A stretch of 64,000 nucleotides of DNA. Source: Neoasaia chiangmaiensis. Lineage in GTDB: Bacteria; Pseudomonadota; Alphaproteobacteria; Acetobacterales; Acetobacteraceae. Position numbers and translations under genes: made by a program. How positions within the stretch are numbered: position 1 is the first letter of the stretch; every line of letters starts with the position of its first letter. The DNA lies in assembly GCF_002005465.1 (NCBI RefSeq), contig NZ_CP014691.1:2948001-3012000 (forward strand), given 5' to 3'. Under the pieces are notes generated by a model. The model did not search any database, was not told where the DNA came from, and saw only the letters and a list, made by a program, of their open reading frames with translations. Shown here one piece after another: positions 26,241-36,008 of the stretch.

Positions 26241-27824
26241 ATGCTGCAAGACAATATCAAGGAACAACTGCGCGGTTATCTGGCCAATCTGAAGCATCCG
26301 ATCGTGCTCGACGTGGCTTTGGACGACAGCGCCAAATCGCGCGAGATGGACGAACTGCTGCGCGATATCGCCGCACTGTCAGACAAGGTGCGCGTGTCGG
26401 AATTGCGCGAGGCGGCGCGTCGCCCGTCTTTCCTCGTGCGCCGGGAGGACGAAAGCGTCGGCGTGACATTCGCCGGCATCCCGATGGGCCATGAATTCAC
26501 GTCGCTGATCCTGGCGCTGCTTCAGGTCGGTGGTCACCCGCCGAAACTGTCGGACGATCTGGTCGCCCAGATCAGGGATCTGCCCGGGACCTATGAGTTC
26601 GAGACGTTCATCTCGCTTTCCTGCCAGAATTGCCCGGATGTCGTGCAGGCGCTCAATGCGATGAGCGTCATCAACCCGAACATCCGTCATACGATGATCG
26701 ACGGTGCCCTGTTTCAGGACGAGGTAACGGCGAAGCAGATCATGTCCGTCCCGCAGGTGTTCCTGAACGGTCAGTCCTTCGGGTCTGGCCGGATGGACGC
26801 CGAGGCGATTCTTGCCAAGATCGACACGGGCGCGACAGCACGGGCGGCGGCAAAAATCGGCGAGAAGGCACCGTTCGAGGTGTTGATCGTCGGTGCGGGA
26901 CCGGCGGGTGCCGCGTCCGCGGTCTATGCCGCGCGCAAGGGGATCCGCACCGGCATTCTGGGCGAGCGCTTCGGCGGGCAGGTGCTCGATACCATGGCCA
27001 TCGAGAATTTCATCTCGGTGCCGGAGACGGAAGGGCCGAAGCTGGCCGCGGCACTCGAACGCCACGTTCGTGAATATGAGGTGGACGTCACAACGGGCCA
27101 GCGCGCCAAAGCCCTCATCCCGGCATCCGAACCGGGTGGATTGCATGAGATTCAGCTGGAAAGCGGCGCTTCCCTACATTCGCGTTCGCTGATCCTGGCG
27201 CCGGGCGCGCGCTGGCGGCATATGAACGTGCCGGGCGAAGACGCCTATCGCAACAAGGGCGTGGCCTATTGTCCGCATTGCGACGGCCCGTTGTTCAAGG
27301 GCAAGCGTGTTGCCGTGATCGGCGGTGGCAATAGCGGCGTGGAAGCGGCCATCGATCTGGCGGGGATCGTCCAGCACGTTACCCTGCTGGAGTTCGCGGA
27401 CAAACTTCGGGCCGATGAGGTGCTTCAGGCGAAGCTGCGGAGCCTGCCGAATGTGAAGATCGTGACCCGCGCCCTGACCACCGAGGTCGTGGGCGATGGG
27501 CAGAAGGTCACGCGCCTTCTGTATCGTGACCGGCAGACCGAGGCCGAGCATGAAATCGCGCTGGAAGGCATTTTCGTCCAGATCGGTCTGGTGCCGAACA
27601 CGGAATGGCTGCGTGACACGATTGCCCTGACCGAACGTGGCGAGATCGAAGTGGACGCACATGGTGCCACGTCGGTACCCGGCGTTTTCGCGGCGGGCGA
27701 TGCGACCACCACGCCCTACAAGCAGATCATCATCGCAACGGGCGAGGGGGCGAAAGCGGCATTGTCGGCCTTCGATTACCTGATCCGTCTGCCGGTTCCT
27801 GCCGAAGCGCGTCAGGCCGCCTGA
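26241..27824 (+). CDS. ahpF: Alkyl hydroperoxide reductase subunit F
   Basis: 527 residues. NADH-dependent flavoprotein that re-reduces AhpC. N-terminal tandem thioredoxin-fold domain with the Cxx[12 protein letters not shown] (about residue 130). Then the FAD motif [18 protein letters not shown], the redox-active [11 protein letters not shown] and the NAD motif [12 protein letters not shown]. Ends in the FAD-binding [16 protein letters not shown]. Full family length. Followed by a terminator. Confidence 0.98.
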   Translation: MLQDNIKEQLRGYLANLKHPIVLDVALDDSAKSREMDELLRDIAALSDKVRVSELREAARRPSFLVRREDESVGVTFAGIPMGHEFTSLILALLQVGGHPPKLSDDLVAQIRDLPGTYEFETFISLSCQNCPDVVQALNAMSVINPNIRHTMIDGALFQDEVTAKQIMSVPQVFLNGQSFGSGRMDAEAILAKIDTGATARAAAKIGEKAPFEVLIVGAGPAGAASAVYAARKGIRTGILGERFGGQVLDTMAIENFISVPETEGPKLAAALERHVREYEVDVTTGQRAKALIPASEPGGLHEIQLESGASLHSRSLILAPGARWRHMNVPGEDAYRNKGVAYCPHCDGPLFKGKRVAVIGGGNSGVEAAIDLAGIVQHVTLLEFADKLRADEVLQAKLRSLPNVKIVTRALTTEVVGDGQKVTRLLYRDRQTEAEHEIALEGIFVQIGLVPNTEWLRDTIALTERGEIEVDAHGATSVPGVFAAGDATTTPYKQIIIATGEGAKAALSAFDYLIRLPVPAEARQAA

Positions 27825-27832
27825 ATTGCCCG

Positions 27833-27866
27833 GGACCGGCGCCTTCGGGTTCCGGTCCTTGGTTTT
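27833..27866 (+). terminator. Terminator after ahpCF
   Basis: Stem GGACCGG (27833-27839) / CCGGTCC (27852-27858), 12-nt loop, followed by TTGGTTTT. The tail reaches the stop codon of the convergent aminotransferase gene. Confidence 0.6.
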
Positions 27867-28998
27867 AACCCTGTCGGGCGAACCAGGGCCGCAAGCGGCG
27901 TATCGCTTCCTCGACGCGGTCGGTCGAAACGGCGAAGCTGAAACGCATGAAGCGATGCCCATCGACCGGATCGAAGTCGATACCGGGCGCTGTCGCCACG
28001 CCGGTATCGCGCAACAGTCGCTCGCAAAAGGTCAGGCTGTCGTCGGTCAAATGGCCGATATCGGCATAGATATAGAAAGCGCCGTCCGGCGGGGCGATCC
28101 TGGTCAGGCCGAACTCGGGGAGGGCAGTCAGCAGCAGGTCGCGGTTGCGGCGATAGGTCTCGACATGCCCGTTCAGTTCTTCCACACAATCGAAAGCGAC
28201 CAGACCGGCATGCTGGCTCAGCGCGGCCGGCGTCAGGAACAGGTTGCCCATGCGTGCGCGTGCGGCGGCGATCTTATCTGGCGGCACGACCAGCCAGCCA
28301 AGCCGCCATGGCGCCATGCTGAAATATTTGGAGAAGCTGTTCACGACCAGCGCCTCGCGATCATATTCCAGCACGCTGTGTGCGGGCTCGGTGTAGCTCA
28401 GGCCGTGGTAGATTTCATCGGAGATGATCCGAATGCCTCGGGCTTGGCATAGATCGGCAATCGCGCGCAATTCCGGATCGGAAAGGATCGTGCCCGTTGG
28501 ATTGGCGGGGCTGGCGATGATGAGCCCCTCCGGCACCGGGTCGAGGGCGGCGATGGCATCGGCGGTAAGCTGGAAACGCTCTTCGACACCGCAGGGAATT
28601 TCAACAGGCACCATGTGAAGGGCCTTGAGCGCATTGCGGTAGGCGACATAGCCCGGTCGGGCGAGGGCGATGCGATCGCCCGGGTTGAACAGGGTCGTCA
28701 GGGCCAGGACGAAGGCCGGGGACGCGCCATTCGACAGGACGATCTGTTCCGGCGTGACGGGAATGCCATAACTTTCCCGATAGTGTCGGGCGATCCGTGC
28801 CTTGAGGGGCTGACTCTCCCAGTAGCCCATCGGGTCGGTTTCCAGCACATGCTGGGCACGCTCGATGGCGTGTTTCGGCGCCCCGGTCGAAGGCTGGCCG
28901 AACTCCATGTGAATGATGCTGCGCCCCTCGCTGGCCAGTCGATGCGCCAGCGCACTGATCGAAATGGCGTGGAAGGGATCGATGACGGGGACACTCAT
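27865..28998 (-). CDS. Class I/II PLP-dependent aminotransferase
   Basis: 377 residues. AspC-like fold: SPANPTGTILSDPEL, ISDEIYHGLSY, the Schiff-base Lys in NSFSKYFSMAPWRLGW and the substrate Arg in HRFMRFSFA. The substrate is probably an aromatic or branched amino acid, but this cannot be fixed. ATG 28998 lies 4 bp after the ksgA stop, so the gene is the tail of the lptF-lptG-lptD-surA-ksgA operon. Confidence 0.9.
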   Translation of the reverse strand: MSVPVIDPFHAISISALAHRLASEGRSIIHMEFGQPSTGAPKHAIERAQHVLETDPMGYWESQPLKARIARHYRESYGIPVTPEQIVLSNGASPAFVLALTTLFNPGDRIALARPGYVAYRNALKALHMVPVEIPCGVEERFQLTADAIAALDPVPEGLIIASPANPTGTILSDPELRAIADLCQARGIRIISDEIYHGLSYTEPAHSVLEYDREALVVNSFSKYFSMAPWRLGWLVVPPDKIAAARARMGNLFLTPAALSQHAGLVAFDCVEELNGHVETYRRNRDLLLTALPEFGLTRIAPPDGAFYIYADIGHLTDDSLTFCERLLRDTGVATAPGIDFDPVDGHRFMRFSFAVSTDRVEEAIRRLRPWFARQG

Positions 28999-29002
28999 CG
29001 TA

Positions 29003-29833
29003 TCAGGCCTGATCTTCCCGGACGAGCGCGGCCAGTTGCGCGAATTCGGCAACGCTCAGCGTCTCGGCGCGGCGCGTGGGGGCAATACCGGCACGTTCGA
29101 GCAGAGCCTCGCCGCCAGCTGCTTTCAGCGAGGACCTGAGCATCTTGCGTCGCTGCCCGAAAGCGAGCGCCGTGATGCGTTCCATGGTCCTGAAAAGCGC
29201 CGGCTCAGGCTGCTCGGCGTGGGGGATAAGGCCAACCACCACCGAGTCGACTTTTGGCGGGGGCGTGAAGGCGCCCGGCGGTATTTTCATCAACAGGCGG
29301 CATTCGGCACACCACTGCGCGAGCACCGCGAGCCGTCCGTAAGCGCTGGTGTCCGGCGCGGCGCAGATGCGTTCGCCGACCTCGGCCTGGAACATCAGGG
29401 TCAGGCGCTCCCACTGCGCTGCCTGCCGTAACCAGCCGATCAGCAGGGGCGTGCCGACATTGTACGGCAGATTGGCGACGATCTGTCGCGGAGTTGGGGA
29501 GAGCGTTGTGGCATCCAGACGCGTTGCGTCGGCTTGTACGATATGGAGACGATGGGGATAATACGCTGCCAGGTCCTCCAGCAGCGGCCAGGCGCGCTGG
29601 TCGATCTCCACGGCATGGACCGTCTCCGCCGGCGTCTCCAGCAGCGCGCGCGTAAGACCGCCGGGTCCGGGGCCGATCTCCACGACATGGCGACCGCGAA
29701 GATCGCCTGCCAGGCCTGCAATCCGGGCGGTAATACCGGGATCAAGCAGGAAATGCTGGCCAAGGGATTTTCGCGCGTCGAGGCCGTGCGCGGTCATGAT
29801 CGCGCGCAGGCTCGGCAACGGCGTATCGGGCAT
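29003..29833 (-). CDS. rsmA: 16S rRNA dimethyladenosine transferase
   Basis: 276 residues (KsgA). SAM-dependent dimethylation of the two adjacent adenines in the 3' hairpin of 16S rRNA during 30S maturation. Motifs: KSLGQHFLLDPGI, VVEIGPGPGGLTRAL (SAM), and the catalytic NLPYNVGTPLL. Lies 2 bp after surA. In many relatives pdxA sits between surA and ksgA; it is absent here. Confidence 0.97.
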   Translation of the reverse strand: MPDTPLPSLRAIMTAHGLDARKSLGQHFLLDPGITARIAGLAGDLRGRHVVEIGPGPGGLTRALLETPAETVHAVEIDQRAWPLLEDLAAYYPHRLHIVQADATRLDATTLSPTPRQIVANLPYNVGTPLLIGWLRQAAQWERLTLMFQAEVGERICAAPDTSAYGRLAVLAQWCAECRLLMKIPPGAFTPPPKVDSVVVGLIPHAEQPEPALFRTMERITALAFGQRRKMLRSSLKAAGGEALLERAGIAPTRRAETLSVAEFAQLAALVREDQA

Positions 29834-29835
29834 CG

Positions 29836-31233
29836 TCAGCTGGCTTGCGGTCGCATCTGGATGACGGAGCGGCGTTCCAGATCGCGCGTCATCTGACGTG
29901 ACGCCTGCTCGACGCGCTCGTTCATCAGTTCGTCGGCGATTTCGCTCGGCGTCTGCTGGGCGACGTTCTTGTCCTGCCGCTGGCAGACCATCAGCACGGC
30001 GATACCATCCGTCGAAACGAGAGGACGGCTGACCTGGCCGACCGGCAAGGTCGACAGAACCTGACGCATCTGCGGGTTCAGGCGGTCCAGCATGACGGCG
30101 CCGGGATCGCTCGGATGCTTGTCCGCCGCGCCGAGCGACTTGTTGAGCGCTGCCATCTGGTCGCAGCTATGCACCGTGCTCGGTGCTGCCGAAGCATGTT
30201 GCAACTGGATCTTCTGCTGGTCCGTCGGGGCCTGCGGATTGAGCGGCGCGTCGAAAGGATAAAAAGCCTGACGCAGCGTGACCATGGTGGCCATCTGATG
30301 GCCGATGGTCCGCTTCGCCGCGACCGTGGCGATCACATAGCCGCCCGGCACGCGGATGGGGTTGGAGATCGCGCCGATCGGCATCTGCTTGACGATTTCC
30401 GCCACCGGCGGGTCGAGGCTGTCCTCCTGCACCCAGCCCATCGCACCGCCGTTCAAGGCCGTCTGCGACTGGGAGAACTGCGCCGCGACGATCGGGAAGG
30501 GCGCGCCTTCGCGAAGCTGCGAGATGATCGTCTTGGTAAAATCGAGTTCCGTCTGGTCATGCCGCGGATCGGCAACCGGGATGAAGATTTCACTGACGTT
30601 ATATTGCGGGCGACCTTCCTCGGCGCGTAACGCGTTCTCACGCTGGGAGATCTGTTGTGCCGTGATATGGCCACCACCGCCGATCTCTTCCCGAAGGACT
30701 TGCATCCAGCCAAGTTGCACGCGGATCTGATCGATCAGCGTCGTCAGCGATACGCCATCCTGCGCCAGCTTGTCGCGCAGGGCGTTCTTCGGCATGCCGT
30801 TACGCTGTTCGATGCCTGCGATGGACTGCGCGATCTGTTCCGGCTCGATGTTGATATGACGCTTGAGGATTTCCTGCGTCTTGTATCGTTCCTCAATCAG
30901 CTGATGCACGATCTGCGGTCGCAGGCGCGCCATCAGTTCGGGGCTGATGGAAAGGCCGGTCGACAGGGCGAACAGGCGGCCCCGGTTATCCACGTCCCGC
31001 TGTGTCAGCACCTGGCCGTTGACGACGGCGATGATCGCGTCTTCCGGCGGGGTGGCGACCGGTTTCGCGGCTTCCTTCGCCGTGCCGGCATCGGCGTGAC
31101 GCGCATGATGGTGTGCTGGCGCCGCCATGGCGAATGCCGGGAAGGCCGCACAGGCCAGCAGGCAGAGCCGCGCAATCCTGGGGCGCCCGACTGGCGGCCG
31201 GCCGCGCTTGGCAGCTTGGTCGAAAGGGGTCAT
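29836..31233 (-). CDS. surA: Periplasmic chaperone/peptidyl-prolyl isomerase SurA
   Basis: 465 residues; escorts outer-membrane proteins, including LptD, to the BAM machine. Signal peptide about residues 1-38 (LCLLACAAFPAFAMA), then a His-rich stretch (APAHHHARHADAG). N-terminal chaperone domain (VNGQVLTQRDVDNR) and parvulin domain I (about 210-310, SEIFIPV ... GGAMGWVQEDSL). A degenerate second parvulin region follows. ATG 31233 is used because it gives the signal peptide and lies 10 bp after lptD. Confidence 0.94.
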   Translation of the reverse strand: MTPFDQAAKRGRPPVGRPRIARLCLLACAAFPAFAMAAPAHHHARHADAGTAKEAAKPVATPPEDAIIAVVNGQVLTQRDVDNRGRLFALSTGLSISPELMARLRPQIVHQLIEERYKTQEILKRHINIEPEQIAQSIAGIEQRNGMPKNALRDKLAQDGVSLTTLIDQIRVQLGWMQVLREEIGGGGHITAQQISQRENALRAEEGRPQYNVSEIFIPVADPRHDQTELDFTKTIISQLREGAPFPIVAAQFSQSQTALNGGAMGWVQEDSLDPPVAEIVKQMPIGAISNPIRVPGGYVIATVAAKRTIGHQMATMVTLRQAFYPFDAPLNPQAPTDQQKIQLQHASAAPSTVHSCDQMAALNKSLGAADKHPSDPGAVMLDRLNPQMRQVLSTLPVGQVSRPLVSTDGIAVLMVCQRQDKNVAQQTPSEIADELMNERVEQASRQMTRDLERRSVIQMRPQAS

Positions 31234-31243
31234 CTCAGATCCG

Positions 31244-33580
31244 TCAGCCGTTGATTCCAAAAGTACCGATTGTCTTGAACGTGAAGTTGAACAGCACGGT
31301 GGTGTTCCGCTGCTGCCCGCCGATCGTGGTATATTGCTTGATCGCCAGGATGTCCAAGCCGAAGCAGTCGTTGCTGTATCCCAGATCGCCGCCGACGCTG
31401 ACGAATTCGTGGCGCGAGATCGAGCGGCGACCGTAGACCGACGCGTGGTATTGCCGCCAACGCGTTGAAATCCCGGCCGAAACCTCGTTCGTCGGCGTGT
31501 AATACACGCTGGTCGGGCCACTGACGCGATAATTTTCCGCATAATAATAATACGGTGTGACGGGCTGGTAGATGTAGCCCGCATTCACGTGGAAGATCGG
31601 CACACCAACACTCAATAGGCCTTCGCCGTAATCCAGCCGCCCATGCCAGGGATCGTATCGGCCGCGCGCCGTCAGGTCCAGATACTGGTTCGGGCTCAGA
31701 CGGATGCGCCCGACCGGGTCGGAGGCATGGTGGTCCAGCCCGGAATAGGGGATGCGGTTGTGGTCGATGTGCTGCTGGAGACTTTCACCAACCAGAAGGT
31801 CGATGACATGCCCGTTCCATGTCCAGTTGCCGTGAACGCCGACATTGCCGCGCAGGCCGCCGTCCAGACGGTCCGTGCCCAGATAGCGGTTGAGCGAGAA
31901 CAGCGTGCTGTCGGTAAATTCGTAGGACAAGCTGTCTTCGTTCGGCATGTAGCTGTTGGCGCTGTTGCCTGTATTGGGGGCCGCGATCGCCTGCACGATC
32001 GGCTCGACGATCTGGGTTCCGTGCCCGCGCGCAAAACTGCGCAGGAACGGCCAGTTCAGCTTCAGGGCGACCGTCGGCAGCACCTGCCCGGTCACCTGAT
32101 TCTTGCCCGTGCCATAATAGGTCGGCTGCTTGTAGAGCTGGTTGCCGCGATAGACCGTTGAATCCAGCCGCATGGTGAGCAGCCAGATCTGGCCGAGCCT
32201 GTTGCGGAAGGGACGATCCCAGTTCATCTCCAGCTGGCCGCGCTGATCCGACACGCCGGACGCGCGATAGAGGTCGAAATCTGTCGTGCGCGCCGAGAAC
32301 GTGCCGCCCCAGGCATCGGGCCGCCCCTGGAAATTATAGCTGAAACGCGGCAGGACGAACGGCAGTTCGGAGTCACGGATAACGCCCTGGTTCAGGCCTT
32401 GATAGAAGGCGGAGTCGAGGCGCGCGTAGGAGCCGATGCCGAAGCCTTCGACGAAGGCGTTCGAATTCAGGTATTCGTTACCATATCCGGAAATACGATA
32501 ATCGCGCATGTAGTTGGCGGATGTCGCGAGATTGGCATTCACCCCGGCGCGCCAGTTGCGGTTGATCGAGAACAGTCCCTGAGCGCGTAGATAGCCCTGC
32601 AACCCGTGTTCGTCTGAGGAGCCCGTGTCCTCGCCGAAGGTGTTGACGTACGAGCCCTGACGATGCGTGTCATAGGCGAAGCCGCCGATGACGTTGATCT
32701 TGCCGAAGTTGAGATTGTTCCGGTACTGGCCGCTCAGCTGCGGGCCTGTCCGGGTGGAAATCAACGCCTGGGCCGTCAAATCCTGCTGCTTGTCGATCGC
32801 CCAGAAATACGGGATCGTCGCATAGGTGCCTAGGTAACGGTCATGCGGGCTGATCCCCGGCATCAGGAAGCCGCTTTGCCGCTTCACCGACGGGTCGGAC
32901 ATCGAGAAGATCGGCAGATACACGACGGGAATGCCGAACATATCCAGCCAGGCATGGCTGAACTCGATTCGCTGATGTTCCTTGTCCTGAATGGCGTCAT
33001 AGGCCCGGAGTTGCCAGAACGGCGGCATTTCCGGGTTCTTGGCGCAGATTTCGCACGCCGTGTAAACGGCGCGGCTCATGTCGTTGATGACGCCGTTGGT
33101 GCGACGCATACCGTTCGCCGCCAGCTTCGCATTGTCCTGCATGCGGATGTAGATGGCCGTGGCGATGCCTTCGTGCATGCCGTTGCTCAACTCGACATAA
33201 TCGGCGTAGGTCGTGCTGCCGTCAGGCTCTACGATCGCCACGTGGCCGCGCGCCGCCATGACACCGGTGCTGCGGTCGTAGGTGATCTTGTCCGCCCGCA
33301 GCGCGTGCTCGCCCTGCCAGACCTGAACGTTGCCGGACCACGTCATCAGGCCGGACTTCTGATAGGACTCGTGATCGGTCAGATACGTGACCGGATCGGC
33401 GGAGGAGGTCGGCTTGCCGATCTGGACGGTGGGACCGGCCTGGCTTTTCGTGGCGGCGTTGGAGTCGGCTGGCGCGCCGAGCGTTGCCGAGCCGGCAAGC
33501 ATCGTCGCGGCCATCCAGCGCCCGCGCGCCCGCAGGCGCCTCTTCCGTTTCGTCGTCACCGCGCCGCGCGCAATCGACAT
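31244..33580 (-). CDS. lptD: LPS-assembly outer-membrane protein LptD
   Basis: 778 residues. The barrel that inserts lipopolysaccharide into the outer leaflet. Basic N-terminus and signal-like segment (RWMAATMLAGSATLGAPADS), then an OstA/LptA-like jellyroll (ADKITYDRSTGVMAARGHVA) and a beta-barrel from about residue 250. A CxxC-type pair (YTACEICAKN) may serve the disulfide that matures LptD. Its ATG overlaps the lptG stop by 1 nt (TGATG). Confidence 0.95.
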   Translation of the reverse strand: MSIARGAVTTKRKRRLRARGRWMAATMLAGSATLGAPADSNAATKSQAGPTVQIGKPTSSADPVTYLTDHESYQKSGLMTWSGNVQVWQGEHALRADKITYDRSTGVMAARGHVAIVEPDGSTTYADYVELSNGMHEGIATAIYIRMQDNAKLAANGMRRTNGVINDMSRAVYTACEICAKNPEMPPFWQLRAYDAIQDKEHQRIEFSHAWLDMFGIPVVYLPIFSMSDPSVKRQSGFLMPGISPHDRYLGTYATIPYFWAIDKQQDLTAQALISTRTGPQLSGQYRNNLNFGKINVIGGFAYDTHRQGSYVNTFGEDTGSSDEHGLQGYLRAQGLFSINRNWRAGVNANLATSANYMRDYRISGYGNEYLNSNAFVEGFGIGSYARLDSAFYQGLNQGVIRDSELPFVLPRFSYNFQGRPDAWGGTFSARTTDFDLYRASGVSDQRGQLEMNWDRPFRNRLGQIWLLTMRLDSTVYRGNQLYKQPTYYGTGKNQVTGQVLPTVALKLNWPFLRSFARGHGTQIVEPIVQAIAAPNTGNSANSYMPNEDSLSYEFTDSTLFSLNRYLGTDRLDGGLRGNVGVHGNWTWNGHVIDLLVGESLQQHIDHNRIPYSGLDHHASDPVGRIRLSPNQYLDLTARGRYDPWHGRLDYGEGLLSVGVPIFHVNAGYIYQPVTPYYYYAENYRVSGPTSVYYTPTNEVSAGISTRWRQYHASVYGRRSISRHEFVSVGGDLGYSNDCFGLDILAIKQYTTIGGQQRNTTVLFNFTFKTIGTFGING

Positions 33581-34749
33581 CAACCGTCCTCCAGATGCAG
33601 CAGCAGCGATATCGCCAAACAAAGTCCCGCGCCAGTCGGCGCCCACGCGGCAAGCATGGGCGGTAATGCGCCCGAATCGCCGAATTGCGCCGCCACTTTC
33701 GAGACGGTGAACAACAGGAAACCCGTTGCGATGCCCGATCCCAGCATGCGCGCCACGCCACCGCGTCGCGTCGGTCGCATGGAGAAACCGGCCGATACCA
33801 ATGCCATCGTTCCGGTCAGGATGGGAAGCGCCAGAAGTGTCTGAAAATGCAATCGGTGACGAATCGACGAAAATCCGGAGCGGTCGAGAAGCCGGATGAA
33901 GCCCGGCAGCGTCCAGATGGAAAGGGTTTCGGGAGAGGCGAAGCTCTCCTCGACGCGCGCCACGGTCAGATTGGTGGGGAGCGCATAATCGCCGATGCGA
34001 ACGGGGAGATGATCGGGGCGGATCGTGCTCGCATCCTCGAGTTGCCAGTGCTTGTGCGCAAGAACACCGCGTGGCGCTTCGATGCGCAGCACGAGATGAT
34101 CGTGATCGTCCAGCCGGAAGATGCTGATATTGGTGACGTTCAGGACGCCATCGCGCAGATGCACGTCGCGCGCATGCAGGATCGCGACCCCGCGGGACTC
34201 TGCCGTGTCGTCGGGCTGGCGCGTCCACAGGGCGCCGCCATTAAGCGCCAGGGGGCCGCCGCCCGTCTTGAGGTAGGTCTCGTCCAGCAATTCCGCCTTG
34301 CGGAACATGAAGGATGAAAGTGGCGACAGCCCGGCTGTCGCCAGACCGCCGATCAGCAGGGCGCAGGCCAGAGGCGCGGCGAGGAACTGCCAGGCGGAGA
34401 TGCCGGCGGCGCGTGCGACGATGAGTTCCGACGAACGTGTCAGCCGCCAGAAGCAGACGATGCCGCCCAGAAGCACACCGAACGGCAGGATCATGATGAT
34501 GAAATAGGGAACATGCAGCCCGGCGATTTCCGTCACTAGTCGTGTCGGCACGTTCGGCTTGGTTGCAACGCGGCGTAACAGGTCGATGAAATCGAACAGG
34601 GAGACCAGACCCGTCAATGCCATAATCATGGCGACGACGGAAAGTGTGAACTGTCGCGCAATATAAAGGGACAATGTGACGGAGACGCCCGTTGTCCAGC
34701 GGCGATGCAATGCGCGCGCGCGATCAGCGGCCACGATGGCGCTCTCCAT
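33580..34749 (-). CDS. lptG: LPS export permease LptG
   Basis: 389 residues. Inner-membrane partner of LptF and the LptB ATPase. Six membrane helices, three before and three after a periplasmic beta-jellyroll (about residues 155-295). Typical motifs VSLFDFIDLLRRV, ILPFGVLLGGIVCFWRL and SSELIVARAAGIS. Overlaps lptF by 26 bp and lptD by 1 bp, so all three are translationally coupled. Confidence 0.95.
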   Translation of the reverse strand: MESAIVAADRARALHRRWTTGVSVTLSLYIARQFTLSVVAMIMALTGLVSLFDFIDLLRRVATKPNVPTRLVTEIAGLHVPYFIIMILPFGVLLGGIVCFWRLTRSSELIVARAAGISAWQFLAAPLACALLIGGLATAGLSPLSSFMFRKAELLDETYLKTGGGPLALNGGALWTRQPDDTAESRGVAILHARDVHLRDGVLNVTNISIFRLDDHDHLVLRIEAPRGVLAHKHWQLEDASTIRPDHLPVRIGDYALPTNLTVARVEESFASPETLSIWTLPGFIRLLDRSGFSSIRHRLHFQTLLALPILTGTMALVSAGFSMRPTRRGGVARMLGSGIATGFLLFTVSKVAAQFGDSGALPPMLAAWAPTGAGLCLAISLLLHLEDG

Positions 34750-35935
34750 TCGCTGTTGGCACTGCCGGTCCGCCGCCCAGCATGGCGCAACGGTTCTCGC
34801 GCCATTCGGTGCCGAAAAGCCAGGCTGCGCCAGCCAGGGCCGGAAGCCCGGCCACGATCCAGATCAGCGGTACGAGATGCAGATTGCGGCCGGCGAGATT
34901 TTGCAGCATCAGCGAAAGGGCAAGCAGCCCTACGACGCCGAAAATGGCGATGAGCGGCCGCTTGAAGCTGCCATGCCGGGAGAAGACGCCGCCCAGTGCC
35001 GCCACCATGCCGATCATGGAGAAGGACAGCACCGTCAGCGGTGAGCTGAGACGCCGCCATGCCTCGACCGCGAACTTGCCGCGATCGCGTTCGGCGACCT
35101 CGTGCGGGTCCGGGCGCAGCAGTTCATGGAGCGACATTTCGGAAGCGTCGCGCAATTCGGCGCTGTCCTTCTTGTTCGGCGTCAGGTCGACGGTATTGCG
35201 CGCGAAGCTCAGGACATTGAGGCGCCCGGTCTTGCGGTCGATCTCCTGCCGCGAGCCGTTGTAGAGCACGACGCGCGGCTGGTTGTCGATTACAACCATC
35301 GAACCGTGCTCCGCCAGGATGGTCGCATGGGCGTCCGGCTGGCGGTCGTCCTCCACCAGAATGCCATGCAGCTCGCCACTGCGCTCACGCGTGCGGACAT
35401 AGACGGTCATGTCCTGCGAAAGCTGGGTGAACACGCCGTCCTGCAGGAGAAACGCCGCCATCCTGTTACGGATCTGGAATTCGTAGCGCCGAAATTCATG
35501 ATAGGCGGTCGGCACCAGCCACAGATTGAGCACGTAGCACAGCAACGTGGCCGCGACGGCACAGATGATGCCCGGTCGCGCCAGCTGGAATGACGACAGC
35601 CCTGCGGCGCGCATGACCGTCAGCTCCCGGTCGCCCGCCATCCGCTGGTAGCCGAACAGCACGACGAGGAAGGTCGTGATCGGCAGGATGACCGCGACGA
35701 AACCTGGGATGAGGAGCGATGTCAGCCCCAGGAATGTCCGCAGCGACAGGCCGCGATCAACCACGAGGGACACGAATCGCAATGACTGCATCAGCCAGAT
35801 CAGCGCCACGGCGCCGCCGGTCATTGCCGCGAGCCCGATGACGAGCTGGCGGATGACGTAGCGATCAAGCAGCGGCAGCTTGAAGGAAGAGGTCGCACGG
35901 GACGATGTGGCAGGGGCCGAAGCGGGCATCGGCAT
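34724..35935 (-). CDS. lptF: LPS export permease LptF
   Basis: 403 residues. Second half of the LptFG transmembrane dimer. Six helices around a periplasmic domain, with ILPITTFLVVLFGYQRM and DRELTVMRAAGLS. The N-terminus is a Ser/Ala/Thr-rich extension of about 15 residues before KLPLLDRYVIRQL. ATG 35935 follows GGAAGG at 7 nt. First gene of the outer-membrane operon. Confidence 0.95.
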   Translation of the reverse strand: MPMPASAPATSSRATSSFKLPLLDRYVIRQLVIGLAAMTGGAVALIWLMQSLRFVSLVVDRGLSLRTFLGLTSLLIPGFVAVILPITTFLVVLFGYQRMAGDRELTVMRAAGLSSFQLARPGIICAVAATLLCYVLNLWLVPTAYHEFRRYEFQIRNRMAAFLLQDGVFTQLSQDMTVYVRTRERSGELHGILVEDDRQPDAHATILAEHGSMVVIDNQPRVVLYNGSRQEIDRKTGRLNVLSFARNTVDLTPNKKDSAELRDASEMSLHELLRPDPHEVAERDRGKFAVEAWRRLSSPLTVLSFSMIGMVAALGGVFSRHGSFKRPLIAIFGVVGLLALSLMLQNLAGRNLHLVPLIWIVAGLPALAGAAWLFGTEWRENRCAMLGGGPAVPTANGERHRGR

Positions 35936-35954
35936 TATCTAGCCTTCCGGCGCG

Positions 35955-35984
35955 ATCCGCAAAAGCGACAAATCGCTTGCGGAT
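35955..35984 (-). terminator. Intergenic hairpin between FAD oxidase gene and lptF
   Basis: ATCCGC-AA-AAGCGA pairs with TCGCTT-GCGGAT, a 12-bp stem with a 2-nt bulge and a CAAA loop. It falls after the FAD oxidase stop and before lptF. No U-tract, so it may be a weak terminator or a leader structure of the lpt operon. Confidence 0.45.
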
Positions 35985-36008
35985 GTAACAAGCCGACAGG
36001 GAACCCGG

